A DNA stretch of 64,000 bases, from the NCBI RefSeq assembly GCF_900103125.1, contig NZ_FNJV01000016.1:1-64000 (forward strand), in the 5' to 3' direction. The translations under genes were made by a program, and so were the position numbers. This DNA comes from Mucilaginibacter sp. OK268 (GTDB taxonomy: Bacteria > Bacteroidota > Bacteroidia > Sphingobacteriales > Sphingobacteriaceae). The first letter of the stretch is position 1, and every line of letters begins with the position of its first letter. Below, piece by piece: positions 53,601 through 62,024 of this stretch. Below the pieces are notes generated by a model. The model ran no database searches and was not told the DNA's origin. It worked only from the letters and a program-made list of their open reading frames with translations.

Positions 53601-53608
53601 TAAATTTG
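53601..53608 (+). promoter_or_regulatory. -7 promoter element TAAATTTG for the pentapeptide-repeat gene
   Basis: TAAATTTG matches TAnnTTTG and lies 5 nt before the ATG at 53614, so any leader would be very short. Confidence 0.4.
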
Positions 53609-53613
53609 CACCC

Positions 53614-54189
53614 ATGCAAGCCAACCACCAGGAAGATCAAACTTTTACAAAAACACCTGCCGACCAGTTAATCGGGCGCGACCGTACTTATGAAAATTGC
53701 AGGTTTATGAACTGTGATTTTGCTTATGCCAACCTGTACAGCATGGTTTTTATCGACTGCACATTTCAAGACTGCAACCTGTCGTTAGCCGATGTAAGCA
53801 ACACCGGTTTTCAAAACATTACCTTTAAACACTGCAAAATAAGTGGCGTGAATTTTGGCAAAGCCCGCGACTTTTTGTTCGAAGTACATTTTGAGCATTG
53901 CATCCTGGATAATGCCGTTTTTTACCAAAAGAAAAATAAAAAAGCAAGGTTCAGCGAATGCTCTATGGTAGAAACCGACCTCACCGAATGTGATTTGACC
54001 GATGCCAAATTTATTAATTGTAACCTGAACAGGGCATTTTTTAGTCGCACTATATTAAAAGGCGCCGACCTGCGCAGCTCTTATAATTTTATGATCGACC
54101 CGGACGATAACATGATCAAAAAAGCGCAGTTCTCTTTGCACGGATTGCCAGGCTTATTAGGCAAGTACGATATCAGAATAGAAGGCTGA
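53614..54189 (+). CDS. Pentapeptide-repeat protein
   Basis: 191 residues built from A(D/N)LXX-type pentapeptide units, for example CRFMNCDFAYANLYSMVFID, CNLSLADVSNTGFQNITF and CDLTDAKFINCNLNRAFFSR. The repeats should form a right-handed quadrilateral beta-helix. Similar proteins (Qnr, MfpA, McbG) protect DNA gyrase, but many have unknown roles, and I do not assign one. It is divergent from the GG-leader peptide gene, with 153 nt between the start codons. Confidence 0.88.
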   Translation: MQANHQEDQTFTKTPADQLIGRDRTYENCRFMNCDFAYANLYSMVFIDCTFQDCNLSLADVSNTGFQNITFKHCKISGVNFGKARDFLFEVHFEHCILDNAVFYQKKNKKARFSECSMVETDLTECDLTDAKFINCNLNRAFFSRTILKGADLRSSYNFMIDPDDNMIKKAQFSLHGLPGLLGKYDIRIEG

Positions 54190-54966
54190 TTAGACCGGTA
54201 ATTCCACTTTATCTTTTTTTGCATAATGCAGATAAGTGTAACCTGCTATTAAAGTGCCTAATATGGTACATAATAAGGAGTAACCTATTGTTATTAAAAT
54301 ATTCATGACATTAAAGTATATCTTACTGATATACATATCCCTGATATCTCCTAATCCCCATATATCAATAAAACCAATTATCCTTCCAACCAGGAAAGAA
54401 CATACATAAACACAGATCAAAAAGATGGCTGTGTTTTTCAGAACCTCGGTAGTAACCAATGACTGCCTGGTTCTTTTCAGGTATTGAAACGCGGTAATAG
54501 AACTTATGAGCAGCACAATTACCAGGTTAATTAAAGGTATCACCATTACCAGATTCATTTTTTGCAGGGTACCATAAAACTGCTGATATATCAAATTGAC
54601 GGTTTGGGAATTAAGCTGATAGAACGCAATCAGGATAACACTTGTTTTAGCTATATACCATGTTTTGAGGCTGTTACCAGAGCTGATGTTAGCCCGGTAT
54701 TGACACAATAAAAAGAAGGTTAACAACGTGGGGAAAATAAACAAATTCGGATAGTCTGCCTTTTTGAAAACCCCTGCTCCTACCATAAACATGTCAAAAA
54801 CAAACCATAAGGAATTAAATATCCAGGCGGTGATCTCCAAACCGCGGCTTTTTCTTTGCCTCACCAAAATCACAATAGAGAATATCAGGCCCAGTAAAAG
54901 AAGCAACAAAATAGGGATGGCTATAATGAAAAGGAGAAGGAGAAAGTCTGAAGATGATGAATACAT
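54190..54966 (-). CDS. Multi-pass membrane protein, unknown function
   Basis: 258 residues with about seven hydrophobic segments, such as FLLLLFIIAIPILLLLLLG, ITAWIFNSLWFVFDMFMVG, LVMVIPLINLVIVLLISSIT and ILITIGYSLLCTILGTLIAG. I recognise no family. It converges with the pentapeptide-repeat gene, which ends at the adjacent base. Confidence 0.7.
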   Translation of the reverse strand: MYSSSSDFLLLLFIIAIPILLLLLLGLIFSIVILVRQRKSRGLEITAWIFNSLWFVFDMFMVGAGVFKKADYPNLFIFPTLLTFFLLCQYRANISSGNSLKTWYIAKTSVILIAFYQLNSQTVNLIYQQFYGTLQKMNLVMVIPLINLVIVLLISSITAFQYLKRTRQSLVTTEVLKNTAIFLICVYVCSFLVGRIIGFIDIWGLGDIRDMYISKIYFNVMNILITIGYSLLCTILGTLIAGYTYLHYAKKDKVELPV

Positions 54967-55111
54967 GTTAAGGTTTTTGTTTTAAATATTATAAATAAAT
55001 TAAAGTGCCATATTGTTTGTGGTTAAGAAAAATACATTTGTAAATGTAAGAGCCTTGTGAATAATTCCCGGGGCAGTTACAATTTCTCTAAATTTAATTG
55101 GTTATAACCTC

Positions 55112-55822
55112 ATGAAAAAGATTATCCTGCTGCTTGGTGTTTTATGTATATCTGTTGTTTCAAAAGCACAGGACGTTAAAACTACCTGCAACAACATCAA
55201 TAACTTAAATACGGCTATTTTAAATGGCTCGATAAAAAGGCGGGATGCTGCTGTGCAGTTCAAAACTTTAATAGAACAACTTAAAAAAACGGGCGATAAA
55301 ACACAGCCATCCGGTTGGCTGTTCCCGCTTAAAGGTTATAAAAGCAGCGCCATAGGAGGCACCAATGGCAACGGATACTCTGACAAAGGCTACAATTTTC
55401 TTGATGGTAACAAGCACGCGGCCCACCCTGCTCATGATATTTTTATCAATGACCGCAATCAAGATTGTCTTGATGACCGCACCCATCAACCCGTTGACGT
55501 ACTGGCGGTTGACGACGGTATTGTGATAGCCTGCGCCAATGAATGGGAACCAGTAAGCAACCTGCGTGGCGGCAAATTCATCTGGATATATCACCCCGCA
55601 CAAAACATTTTTACTTATTATGCGCACAACCAGGCCATTTTTGTAAAACCCGGTGACGAAGTAAAACAAGGTCAGAAAATTGCCGTGGTTGGTCGTACAG
55701 GCTATAATGCCTACAAAAAACGCTCGCCTACACATTTGCATTTTTCGGCGTTTAAGTTGGTGGATGATCTACCTGTACCCTATAACCCTTATTTACAGTT
55801 GAAAAAAGCTAAAACCTTATGA
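55112..55822 (+). CDS. M23-family metallopeptidase
   Basis: 236 residues with a signal peptide (MKKIILLLGVLCISVVSKAQ). The LytM/M23 domain shows AHPAHDIFINDRNQD (metal His and Asp), VLAVDDGIVIACANEWEPVS, YYAHNQAIFVKPGDEVKQGQ and the second motif THLHFSAFKL (HxH). It is expected to cut peptidoglycan peptide cross-bridges in the periplasm. It overlaps the DUF4846 gene by 4 nt and is probably co-transcribed with it. Confidence 0.9.
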   Translation: MKKIILLLGVLCISVVSKAQDVKTTCNNINNLNTAILNGSIKRRDAAVQFKTLIEQLKKTGDKTQPSGWLFPLKGYKSSAIGGTNGNGYSDKGYNFLDGNKHAAHPAHDIFINDRNQDCLDDRTHQPVDVLAVDDGIVIACANEWEPVSNLRGGKFIWIYHPAQNIFTYYAHNQAIFVKPGDEVKQGQKIAVVGRTGYNAYKKRSPTHLHFSAFKLVDDLPVPYNPYLQLKKAKTL

Positions 55823-56580
55823 AAGCCTTCATCCTGCTGCTAACATTTCTGCTTATACCTATTATCAAACCAGATAACGTTACAAACCGGTTTAAAATCC
55901 CGGCAGGCTTTCAGCAGGGAACGGCGTCATCCGGTAGTTTTGGAGCCTGGTTGCAAGCCTTACCGCTTAAGCCAGTGGGTACACCCGCCCGCACCTATAA
56001 AGGCGATATTACCCGCACCAATCTGTACACCGCGGCCATTGTAGATATGAGCATAGGCACGCAGGACTTACAACAATGTGCCGATGCCGTGATACGTCTG
56101 CGCAGCGAGTATTTATATCAGCAAAAGAACTATAAAGCCATCTCCTTTAATTTTACCAGCGGGTTTAAGTGCGATTTTGTTCATTATGCCAATGGTTACC
56201 GCTACAGTAACGACCACTGGATGCTAAAAGCCAAAAAGGACTACAGCTATCCCAACTTCCTCCGCTATATGAACCTGGTTTTCAGCTATGCGGGCACTTT
56301 ATCATTACAAAAAGAGCTCAAAAAAGTAAGCGATCCCAATCAGCTTAAAACCGGGGATGTATTTATCAGGGGTGGTTCACCGGGGCACTGTTTTATTGTG
56401 TTGGATGTGGTAGAAGATACCCGCCACCATAAAAAATTCCTGCTGGCTCAAAGTTTTATGCCCGCCCAAAATATCCAGGTACTCAAGGACAATGGCGATC
56501 CCTGGTTCAGTCTCGACAAGAAAAGCAACATCCCTTATGGCGAGCTCATCAGCAAAGCATATTTGAAACGCTTTGATTGA
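55819..56580 (+). CDS. DUF4846 family secreted protein
   Basis: 253 residues with a hydrophobic start (MKAFILLLTFLLIPIIKP). The body shows the DUF4846 features: RFKIPAGFQQGTASSGSFGA, LPVGTPARTYKG-like KPVGTPARTYKGD, QCADAVIRLRSEYLYQQKNY, FNFTSGFKCDFVHYANGYRY and VFIRGGSPGHCFIVLDVVED. Function is unknown; the coupling to an M23 peptidase hints at cell-wall work. Its start overlaps the peptidase stop (ATGA). Confidence 0.85.
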   Translation: MKAFILLLTFLLIPIIKPDNVTNRFKIPAGFQQGTASSGSFGAWLQALPLKPVGTPARTYKGDITRTNLYTAAIVDMSIGTQDLQQCADAVIRLRSEYLYQQKNYKAISFNFTSGFKCDFVHYANGYRYSNDHWMLKAKKDYSYPNFLRYMNLVFSYAGTLSLQKELKKVSDPNQLKTGDVFIRGGSPGHCFIVLDVVEDTRHHKKFLLAQSFMPAQNIQVLKDNGDPWFSLDKKSNIPYGELISKAYLKRFD

Positions 56581-56590
56581 TCTTCATTGT

Positions 56591-56877
56591 CAAAAACTTT
56601 TTAAACCTTAAATTTTAACACTTTTCTGCTAAAAACAGGCTAAAAACAGCTCAAAAACGTTTGAAAAAACCTCATTTTAACACTTTTTAACAAATTTTAA
56701 CACGGTTTTAACCTGTTTTGAAAACTTTAAAAAGTATTAAATTGCTGATTATCAAATAACTACATACCAAACGAGTGATTTTTGACCTTGTTTTTCCCTT
56801 AACTAAACAGCCCGGCTTTCTGGTTGGAAAGCCGGGCTGTGCCGATTCATATAAATATACGAAAATTTGGAGAGAGA
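56591..56877. repeat. Dispersed element of about 285 bp with terminal GC-rich hairpin, copy 2
   Basis: Matches 14070-14354 along its length: the TTTTAACA cluster, CTTTAAAAAGTATTAAA, GATTATCAAATAACTACA, TTTTTGACCTTGTTTT and the CAGCCCGGCTTT/AAAGCCGGGCTG hairpin, ending with ATACGAAAA. As in copy 1 it is positioned past the 3' end of a minus-strand gene (the aldo/keto reductase here). It fills much of the gap between 56580 and 56972. Confidence 0.8.
56808..56839 (-). terminator. Terminator-like hairpin within the dispersed element
   Basis: Minus-strand stem CAGCCCGGCTTTCC/AGAAAGCCGGGCTG followed by TTTAGTT. It probably ends the aldo/keto reductase transcript. Confidence 0.65.
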
Positions 56878-56886
56878 TCAAAGAAC

Positions 56887-56970
56887 ACCTCACCCAACCC
56901 TCTCCAAAGGAGAGGGCTTTACATAGCAACTTTTAACTCCCTCTCCTTTGGAGAGGGTCGGGATGAGGTG
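56887..56970. repeat. Double-hairpin palindromic repeat (CCTCACCC...), copy 2
   Basis: CCCTCTCCAAAGGAGAGGG and CCCTCTCCTTTGGAGAGGG, framed by CACCTCACCC and GGATGAGGTG. It is the reverse-orientation copy of 7174-7261. Confidence 0.8.
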
Positions 56971-56971
56971 T

Positions 56972-57991
56972 TTACCTCTTCTCCACCCTATCATAAAATC
57001 CGCCAAAGGAATTTACCCTTACAGCTTCTTCCTTAAAAAAATCGCCGGGGAAACCGAGTTCAATGGCGCTGGCATCGTTTAGTCTTTTTAGCTGATCATC
57101 GCTCAGGGCAACCTCTACCGTTTTCAGGTTATCCAGCAGCTGATCGACTTTGGTGGCACCTACTATCGGGATACACGAAAAACCCTGCTGACGGGTCCAG
57201 TTCAGGGCCACATGGCTCTCTGATACGCCCAGTTCGGCAGCTATTTCCATTACCACTTTGGTGATCGCTTCGCTGCGGCTGTCCAAACGTTTGCTCTCGG
57301 GTTTGATGCGACCCTTATCGCCTTTTAGGTATTTGCCCGTTAAGGCCCCGCCGGCTAAGGGAGCCCATGGCGTTACCGTCATGCCAAAATGTTTGGCCAT
57401 CGGTATCAGTTCGCGTTCGGCAGTGCGGGCCAGCAGGCTGTACTCTACCTGTAAAGCGATAAACTGGCTCCAGCCCATCAATTCGGCCAGGGTATTGCCT
57501 TTGGCCACTACCCAGGCAGGTGTATCGCTGATAGCGGCGTAGTTTATTTTGCCTTGTTTTATCAAATCGTCCATGCCGCGCAGCACCTCATCTATGGGGG
57601 TAATATCATCCCAGATGTGCAGGTACAGCACGTCGATAAAATCAGTTTTTAAGCGCTTCAGGCTTTCCTCTACGCTGCGCATCATATTTTTGCGGCTATT
57701 GCCAGATGCGTTGGGATTGGTGGTATTATCCTTAAGCGTGTACTTGGTGGCCAGTACAAAATAATCACGGTCGTGATTACTCATATAATCGCCGATAATC
57801 TTTTCGCTGGTACCCAGTTTGTAAATATTAGCCGTATCCAAAAAGTTGCCGCCGGCATTGGCGTAGGCATCCATAATGGCAAAGCTGGTATCCTTATCGG
57901 CTCCCCATCCGGCTTCGGTGCCAAAGCCCATGGTGCCTAAACATAATTCTGAAACTTTAAGGCCCGAGCGGCCCAGTAATTTGTAATTCAT
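56972..57991 (-). CDS. Aldo/keto reductase
   Basis: 339 residues of the (alpha/beta)8 NADPH-dependent family. The catalytic tetrad residues appear in NFLDTANIYKLGTSEKIIGD (Asp and Tyr), FVLATKYTLK (Lys) and VLYLHIWDD (His). VEYSLLARTAERELIPMAKH and a C-terminal PIVGATKVDQLLDNL are typical. Reduces an aldehyde or ketone; substrate unknown. The GC-rich hairpin element and a palindromic repeat follow its stop. Confidence 0.9.
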   Translation of the reverse strand: MNYKLLGRSGLKVSELCLGTMGFGTEAGWGADKDTSFAIMDAYANAGGNFLDTANIYKLGTSEKIIGDYMSNHDRDYFVLATKYTLKDNTTNPNASGNSRKNMMRSVEESLKRLKTDFIDVLYLHIWDDITPIDEVLRGMDDLIKQGKINYAAISDTPAWVVAKGNTLAELMGWSQFIALQVEYSLLARTAERELIPMAKHFGMTVTPWAPLAGGALTGKYLKGDKGRIKPESKRLDSRSEAITKVVMEIAAELGVSESHVALNWTRQQGFSCIPIVGATKVDQLLDNLKTVEVALSDDQLKRLNDASAIELGFPGDFFKEEAVRVNSFGGFYDRVEKR

Positions 57992-58025
57992 GGTATGTGT
58001 TTTTATTCGTTTTTATTATCACACC

Positions 58026-58118
58026 ATGTCATTGCGAGGAGGTACGACGAAGCAATCTCGTAGCTATTCTCGCCGATGAGAACGCGAGGAGATTGCCACG
58101 CTGCGCTCGCAATGACAT
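58026..58118. repeat. GTCATTGCGAGG palindrome, first of two near-identical 93-bp copies
   Basis: ATGTCATTGCGAGGAGGTAC to GCTCGCAATGACAT, 93 bp, almost identical to 58173-58265. Contains GAGATTGCCACGCTGCGCTC with its inverted partner. Confidence 0.8.
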
Positions 58119-58172
58119 AGTTTGTTTGTTTTGTTTTTAGTTACACCTCATGTTTCTCCGTACATCCCCCAC

Positions 58173-58265
58173 ATGTCATTGCGAGGAGGTAGGACGAAGC
58201 AATCCCGTAGCTATTCTCGCCGATGAGAACGCGAGGAGATTGCCAGGCTGCGCTCGCAATGACAT
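58173..58265. repeat. GTCATTGCGAGG palindrome, second 93-bp copy
   Basis: Same length and orientation as 58026-58118, differing at only a few positions; 54 nt separate them. The gap 57992-58278 has no gene. Confidence 0.8.
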
Positions 58266-58278
58266 ATTGATTTATTTT

Positions 58279-58575
58279 TTATTTATACCATTCAAAGCTT
58301 AAATCACTCCATGAAGGATTATCAGCAACTATCAAATCAATTTTCTTTTTCCGTGAACCGGCCTTCAATTGTTTTTCTCGCGCAATGGCATCATCTATCC
58401 ATTGGTATTCTTCGTAGTATACCAACTTATCGCAATCGTATCTTGCTGTAAATCCTTTGTAGACTTTTTGTTTGTGTTCCCATATCCGCTGTTCTAAATT
58501 GCTGGTAACACCAATATAAAATACGGTGTTTACCTTATTGGCAACTATATAAACAAAATAACGATGTAGTTTCAT
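58279..58575 (-). CDS. GIY-YIG endonuclease-domain protein
   Basis: 98 residues from the ATG at 58575 (MKLHRYFVYIVANKVNTVFY); a start at 58614 would add 13 residues before the domain. The single-domain GIY-YIG fold shows VYIVANKVNTVFYIGVTSNL, an Arg in RIWEHKQ, a conserved YYEEY and a C-terminal helix with Lys-rich segment. Such small UvrC-like proteins may cut DNA, but their role is often unknown. Spread between hosts is common, so this may be acquired; palindromes flank it. Confidence 0.85.
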   Translation of the reverse strand: MKLHRYFVYIVANKVNTVFYIGVTSNLEQRIWEHKQKVYKGFTARYDCDKLVYYEEYQWIDDAIAREKQLKAGSRKKKIDLIVADNPSWSDLSFEWYK

Positions 58576-58699
58576 TAGTACACTTCTGCGCTTTAAATAT
58601 CGGTTTAATATCACAATAAACCATATTACCCTTCCCCGTACAGGAAGGCTAAAAAGAATTAAAATATAATTTTTAGCTTTAACAGAAAATCTACCTGTT

Positions 58700-60307
58700 A
58701 TGCCTAAAAGTTATTACCTGTTCATCGTATTTTTATTTGCCGCCTTTATTGCGCGGGCACAAAAACCGGTTGAAGCCAAAGGCTATCCGGTCATTATCAG
58801 TCGGGATACGCTTTTTACATTTTACACCGGGCAGGGCTTGTTTCAACCTGCCGAACGGGCCGAAGTGGTAACCAAACGCATCGAGGCGCTGGTTAATCGC
58901 ATTGATTTTAACCCCGATTCGCTCACGCTAAAAAACGACACTACGGTTTCGGTGATCTCCTATAATTCGCAAATTATACTGGCGGTTAACAATAAGGATG
59001 CAACTTTTACTGAACTTAATCGTCCGCAGCTGGCAGCCAGTTACCTGGCTATTCTGAAAAAGAAGCTGGGCAATTACTTTAGCGATAGCAGTACCAAACA
59101 GATAGTTATTAATATTCTGGAAGCTGTTGCTGTGGTGATACTGCTCATAGCGCTCATCTGGACGCTCAACAAAGGCTCCCGCTGGTTAAAGCTTAAAACG
59201 CTCAAAGCCTGGGAAAACCGCATGGATAAGCTGGCAGCCCAGGGTGCACCCGTTGCTTATGCCAAACGCCTGCTGCCTCTGGTTACCGGTTTGCTACGCA
59301 TCGGGCGGTTTATACTCATCATTTTGCTGGTTTACCTGGCATTGCCCGTGCTGTTCTTTATTTTCCCATCATCAAAACCTATCGCGGTACAGCTATTAAG
59401 CTATATTGTTAATCCCTTTAAAAGTATCCTGTTGGCCATTGTGCATTACATTCCTAACCTGCTTACTATTGCCGTAATTTATATCGTGACCCGGTATATT
59501 GTCAAGCTGGTAAAATTTATTGCCAGCGAAATTGCGCAGGGTGCCATCACCATCAATGGTTTTTACCCGGAGTGGGCCATGCCTACCTACAATATTATCC
59601 GGGTATTGCTGTTCGCTTTTATGTTTGTGGTGATATTTCCGTATTTACCGGGCTCCGACTCTAAAGTATTCCAGGGCGTAACGGTGTTTCTGGGGATCCT
59701 GTTTTCGCTGGGTTCATCGTCGGCCATATCCAATATGGTATCGGGCATTGTGCTAACCTATATGCGCCCCTACAAAATTGGCGACCGTATTAAGGTGGGC
59801 GATGTAATGGGGGATGTGGTGGAGAAAAACCTGCTGGTAACCCGCTTGCGCACCATCAAAAACGAAGATATCACCATACCCAACGCCACCATACTAAGCG
59901 GGCATACCACCAATTACAGCACCGTGGCCAAAACCATGGGACTGATATTAAATACCACCATAACTATTGGCTATGATGTACCCTGGCAAACGGTACATAA
60001 CTTGCTCATCAGCGCAGCCGAAGCTACCGAAGGCATCCTGCTTACCGATCATAAACCTTTTGTACTGCAAACCGGACTGAATGATTTTAATGTAGCCTAT
60101 CAGCTGAATGCTTATACAGAACTATCAAACCAAATGGCGGTGATCTACTCCCGGCTGCACCAGAACATACAGGACAAATTTAACGAAGCCGGGGTCGAGA
60201 TCATGTCGCCGAATTATTTTGCGCTGCGCGATGGCAACCACATCCAGATCCCGGATGGTTATGTGCCGGAAGGGTATAGTAAGCCTGGGTTTAAGGTGGA
60301 GAAATAA
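58700..60307 (+). CDS. Mechanosensitive ion channel protein (MscS family)
   Basis: 535 residues. The N-terminus (about 1-20) looks like an export signal, followed by a soluble periplasmic region and several membrane segments (for example IVINILEAVAVVILLIALIW and FILIILLVYLALPVLFFIF). The pore-lining helix is near GVTVFLGILFSLGSSSAISN, followed by MVSGIVLTYMRPYKIGDRIK, and the cytoplasmic beta domain with IPNATILSGHTTNYS. It protects against hypo-osmotic shock. A bidirectional terminator lies beyond its end. Confidence 0.9.
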   Translation: MPKSYYLFIVFLFAAFIARAQKPVEAKGYPVIISRDTLFTFYTGQGLFQPAERAEVVTKRIEALVNRIDFNPDSLTLKNDTTVSVISYNSQIILAVNNKDATFTELNRPQLAASYLAILKKKLGNYFSDSSTKQIVINILEAVAVVILLIALIWTLNKGSRWLKLKTLKAWENRMDKLAAQGAPVAYAKRLLPLVTGLLRIGRFILIILLVYLALPVLFFIFPSSKPIAVQLLSYIVNPFKSILLAIVHYIPNLLTIAVIYIVTRYIVKLVKFIASEIAQGAITINGFYPEWAMPTYNIIRVLLFAFMFVVIFPYLPGSDSKVFQGVTVFLGILFSLGSSSAISNMVSGIVLTYMRPYKIGDRIKVGDVMGDVVEKNLLVTRLRTIKNEDITIPNATILSGHTTNYSTVAKTMGLILNTTITIGYDVPWQTVHNLLISAAEATEGILLTDHKPFVLQTGLNDFNVAYQLNAYTELSNQMAVIYSRLHQNIQDKFNEAGVEIMSPNYFALRDGNHIQIPDGYVPEGYSKPGFKVEK

Positions 60308-60316
60308 ATCCCCAGT

Positions 60317-60404
60317 CATGCCGAATTTATTTCGGCACCCCATAAGTAAGATGTACGACATGGCGATTAGCTTGTCCTGAGGGATCCTGAAACAAGTTCA
60401 GGAT
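60317..60404. repeat. GTCATGCCGAA...TTCAGGATGAC palindrome
   Basis: The same two-hairpin design as 14363-14457 (GCCGAATTTATTTCGGC and CCTGAAACAAGTTCAGG). Confidence 0.7.
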
Positions 60405-60444
60405 GACCTCGCTTGTTTATTATTTATCGCAGAAGAATAAACAA

Positions 60445-60544
60445 GCGTCATTGCGAGGCACGAAGCAATCTCTAAACTGTACAGAGTAAACATACATAAT
60501 TGACCTGCCTATGTAGAGATTGCTTCGTACCTCGCAATGACGCG
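60445..60544. repeat. GCGTCATTGCGAGGCACGAA palindrome
   Basis: Left arm 60445-60472 (GCGTCATTGCGAGGCACGAA...) and right arm ending near 60544 (TTGCTTCGTACCTCGCAATG...). Matches the family at 21042. With the next terminator it occupies the gap 60308-60613, which has no gene. Confidence 0.75.
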
Positions 60545-60562
60545 TTGGGATATACCATCAAA

Positions 60563-60592
60563 CAAAAAGGCACCCAATCGGGCGCCTTTTTT
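60563..60592. terminator. Bidirectional terminator
   Basis: AAAAAGGCACCC and GGGCGCCTTTTTT form a stem with A and T runs on both sides, between the convergent MscS and acyl-ACP desaturase genes. Confidence 0.8.
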
Positions 60593-60613
60593 AATATTTT
60601 CAGATAAGGAAAT

Positions 60614-61594
60614 CTATCCGTTTATCCAGCTGAATTTGTATTCCAGCATGGGGTTTTTCATACGTTCGGCCACGCGCAGCAGGCGCGATGGCAGGTTCAT
60701 GATATAATCGCGGGCTTTTTCGCCGGCTTCGTTTAAATCTGTAGTGCTTTCAATATGCCAGTCTTCAATCAGCTCTTTTAGTATATCCACATAATCAACA
60801 GCAGTGTATATACCCAGGCGCTGGGCGGCATCGGTAAAGTGACCGAAAGTTTGGCCAATTTTCAAACCTACTTCACGTAAAAAGTGAGCAGGCATCACAA
60901 TCTTTTTGCGCATCATATCCTCAAAAGCGATCATCGCTTCGCTCGGATCAACCTCAAATATCTTCTCAATAAAATATTTATAAGCTTTAGCATGACGGGC
61001 TTCATCACCGGCAATAACACCGCACATTTTTGATAACAGCGTATCGCCATCTTTTTTAGCCTGTGAGGCCACACGTCTGTGCGATACATTGGTAGCCAGT
61101 TCCTGGAACGAAGTATATATAAAGTTGCGGTACGGATCGGTTCCGGTACCGATATCAAAACCATCGGCTATCAGGTACTGGGTGGACACCTCCATCATGC
61201 GCATGTTAACACGGCCAGATAAGTAAAGGTATTTGTTGAGCAAATCGCCATGGCGGTTTTCTTCACTGGTCCAGTGGCGGGTCCATTTCATCCAGCCACC
61301 TTCCTCGTTTTTATTTACACCTTCAACCATGGTTAACCATGATTCGTAAGTAGGCAGGGCTTCTTCGGTAATAGTATCACCAATTAGCACAGCTATCAGA
61401 TCATAGCTTAAACCCTGGGCGCTTTCCTGCAGTTCTTTTATTTCACTAAAAAAGGAATCTCTTGTAGAGTCGGGTAAAAAATCAGATGGTTGCCAAATGG
61501 TATCAACAGGTTTTAAATATTCAAACATCTTTTCGAGCATAAATTTTTCAATATGCTCCATAACCTCCCGACGTTTTTCTTCAAAAAATTCCAT
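60614..61594 (-). CDS. Acyl-ACP desaturase (soluble di-iron type)
   Basis: 326 residues. Puts a double bond into acyl-ACP. The two iron-binding motifs are EENRH (residues 111-115) and DEARH (197-201), with the usual C-terminal helices. This is the stearoyl-ACP desaturase-like family, uncommon among bacteria but found in Bacteroidota. It has a TACCTTTG promoter element (61612-61619) before its start. The product supports membrane fluidity. Confidence 0.92.
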   Translation of the reverse strand: MEFFEEKRREVMEHIEKFMLEKMFEYLKPVDTIWQPSDFLPDSTRDSFFSEIKELQESAQGLSYDLIAVLIGDTITEEALPTYESWLTMVEGVNKNEEGGWMKWTRHWTSEENRHGDLLNKYLYLSGRVNMRMMEVSTQYLIADGFDIGTGTDPYRNFIYTSFQELATNVSHRRVASQAKKDGDTLLSKMCGVIAGDEARHAKAYKYFIEKIFEVDPSEAMIAFEDMMRKKIVMPAHFLREVGLKIGQTFGHFTDAAQRLGIYTAVDYVDILKELIEDWHIESTTDLNEAGEKARDYIMNLPSRLLRVAERMKNPMLEYKFSWING

Positions 61595-61611
61595 AACAGT
61601 ATATTACCCAA

Positions 61612-61619
61612 CAAAGGTA
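61612..61619 (-). promoter_or_regulatory. -7 promoter element TACCTTTG for the desaturase
   Basis: CAAAGGTA on the plus strand is TACCTTTG on the minus strand, 17 nt from the start codon, matching TAnnTTTG. Confidence 0.45.
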
Positions 61620-61675
61620 ATCAATAAATGAATAATTATGTTAAATGATTTTATAGCATGCGGTAAATGGATCTT

Positions 61676-61960
61676 TTTTGGAGCAAGGATTTTTGGAGCA
61701 AGGAACAAAGACTTTTCCTTTGCGCCTTATTCTTCGTTCCTTATTCTAAAAATCCTTGCTCTTTGTTCATAATCCATAAGGGCATGTCGCAGACGAGTTT
61801 CCCCTACTCCTTCACGTCATTGCGAGGAGGAACGACGTGGCAATCCCCGATATGCAGAGCGTCTCTGTAAGTCGGGGATTATTAATGTTGTTAGTTGTCT
61901 TTTAAAGGAATTAATGAGCTCCCTCTGGTCGGTTGTCCACGCTACGCCCGCAATGACGGG
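61676..61960. repeat. GAGCAAGGAT inverted repeat followed by a divergent GTCATTGCGAGG palindrome
   Basis: The first part (about 61676-61775) pairs GGAGCAAGGATTTTTGGAGC with AAAAATCCTTGCTCTTTG. The second (61813-61960) has the CGTCATTGCGAGGAGGAACG left arm and a GCTACGCCCGCAATGACG right arm separated by about 110 nt, longer than in other copies. A hairpin (CAATCCCCGA/TCGGGGATT) is nested in the left part. The 61595-62024 gap has no gene. Confidence 0.65.
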
Positions 61961-62024
61961 TGGAGAGAAGAGGCGCTTGGTCGGGTGAGTCTACTGCGCA
62001 ATAAATCAGCACTACCTCACACGT

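Noticed and set aside
58026..58265. Two similar 93-bp units as a CRISPR array
   Set aside because: Only two copies, each an imperfect palindrome itself, with no regular spacer series or cas gene.
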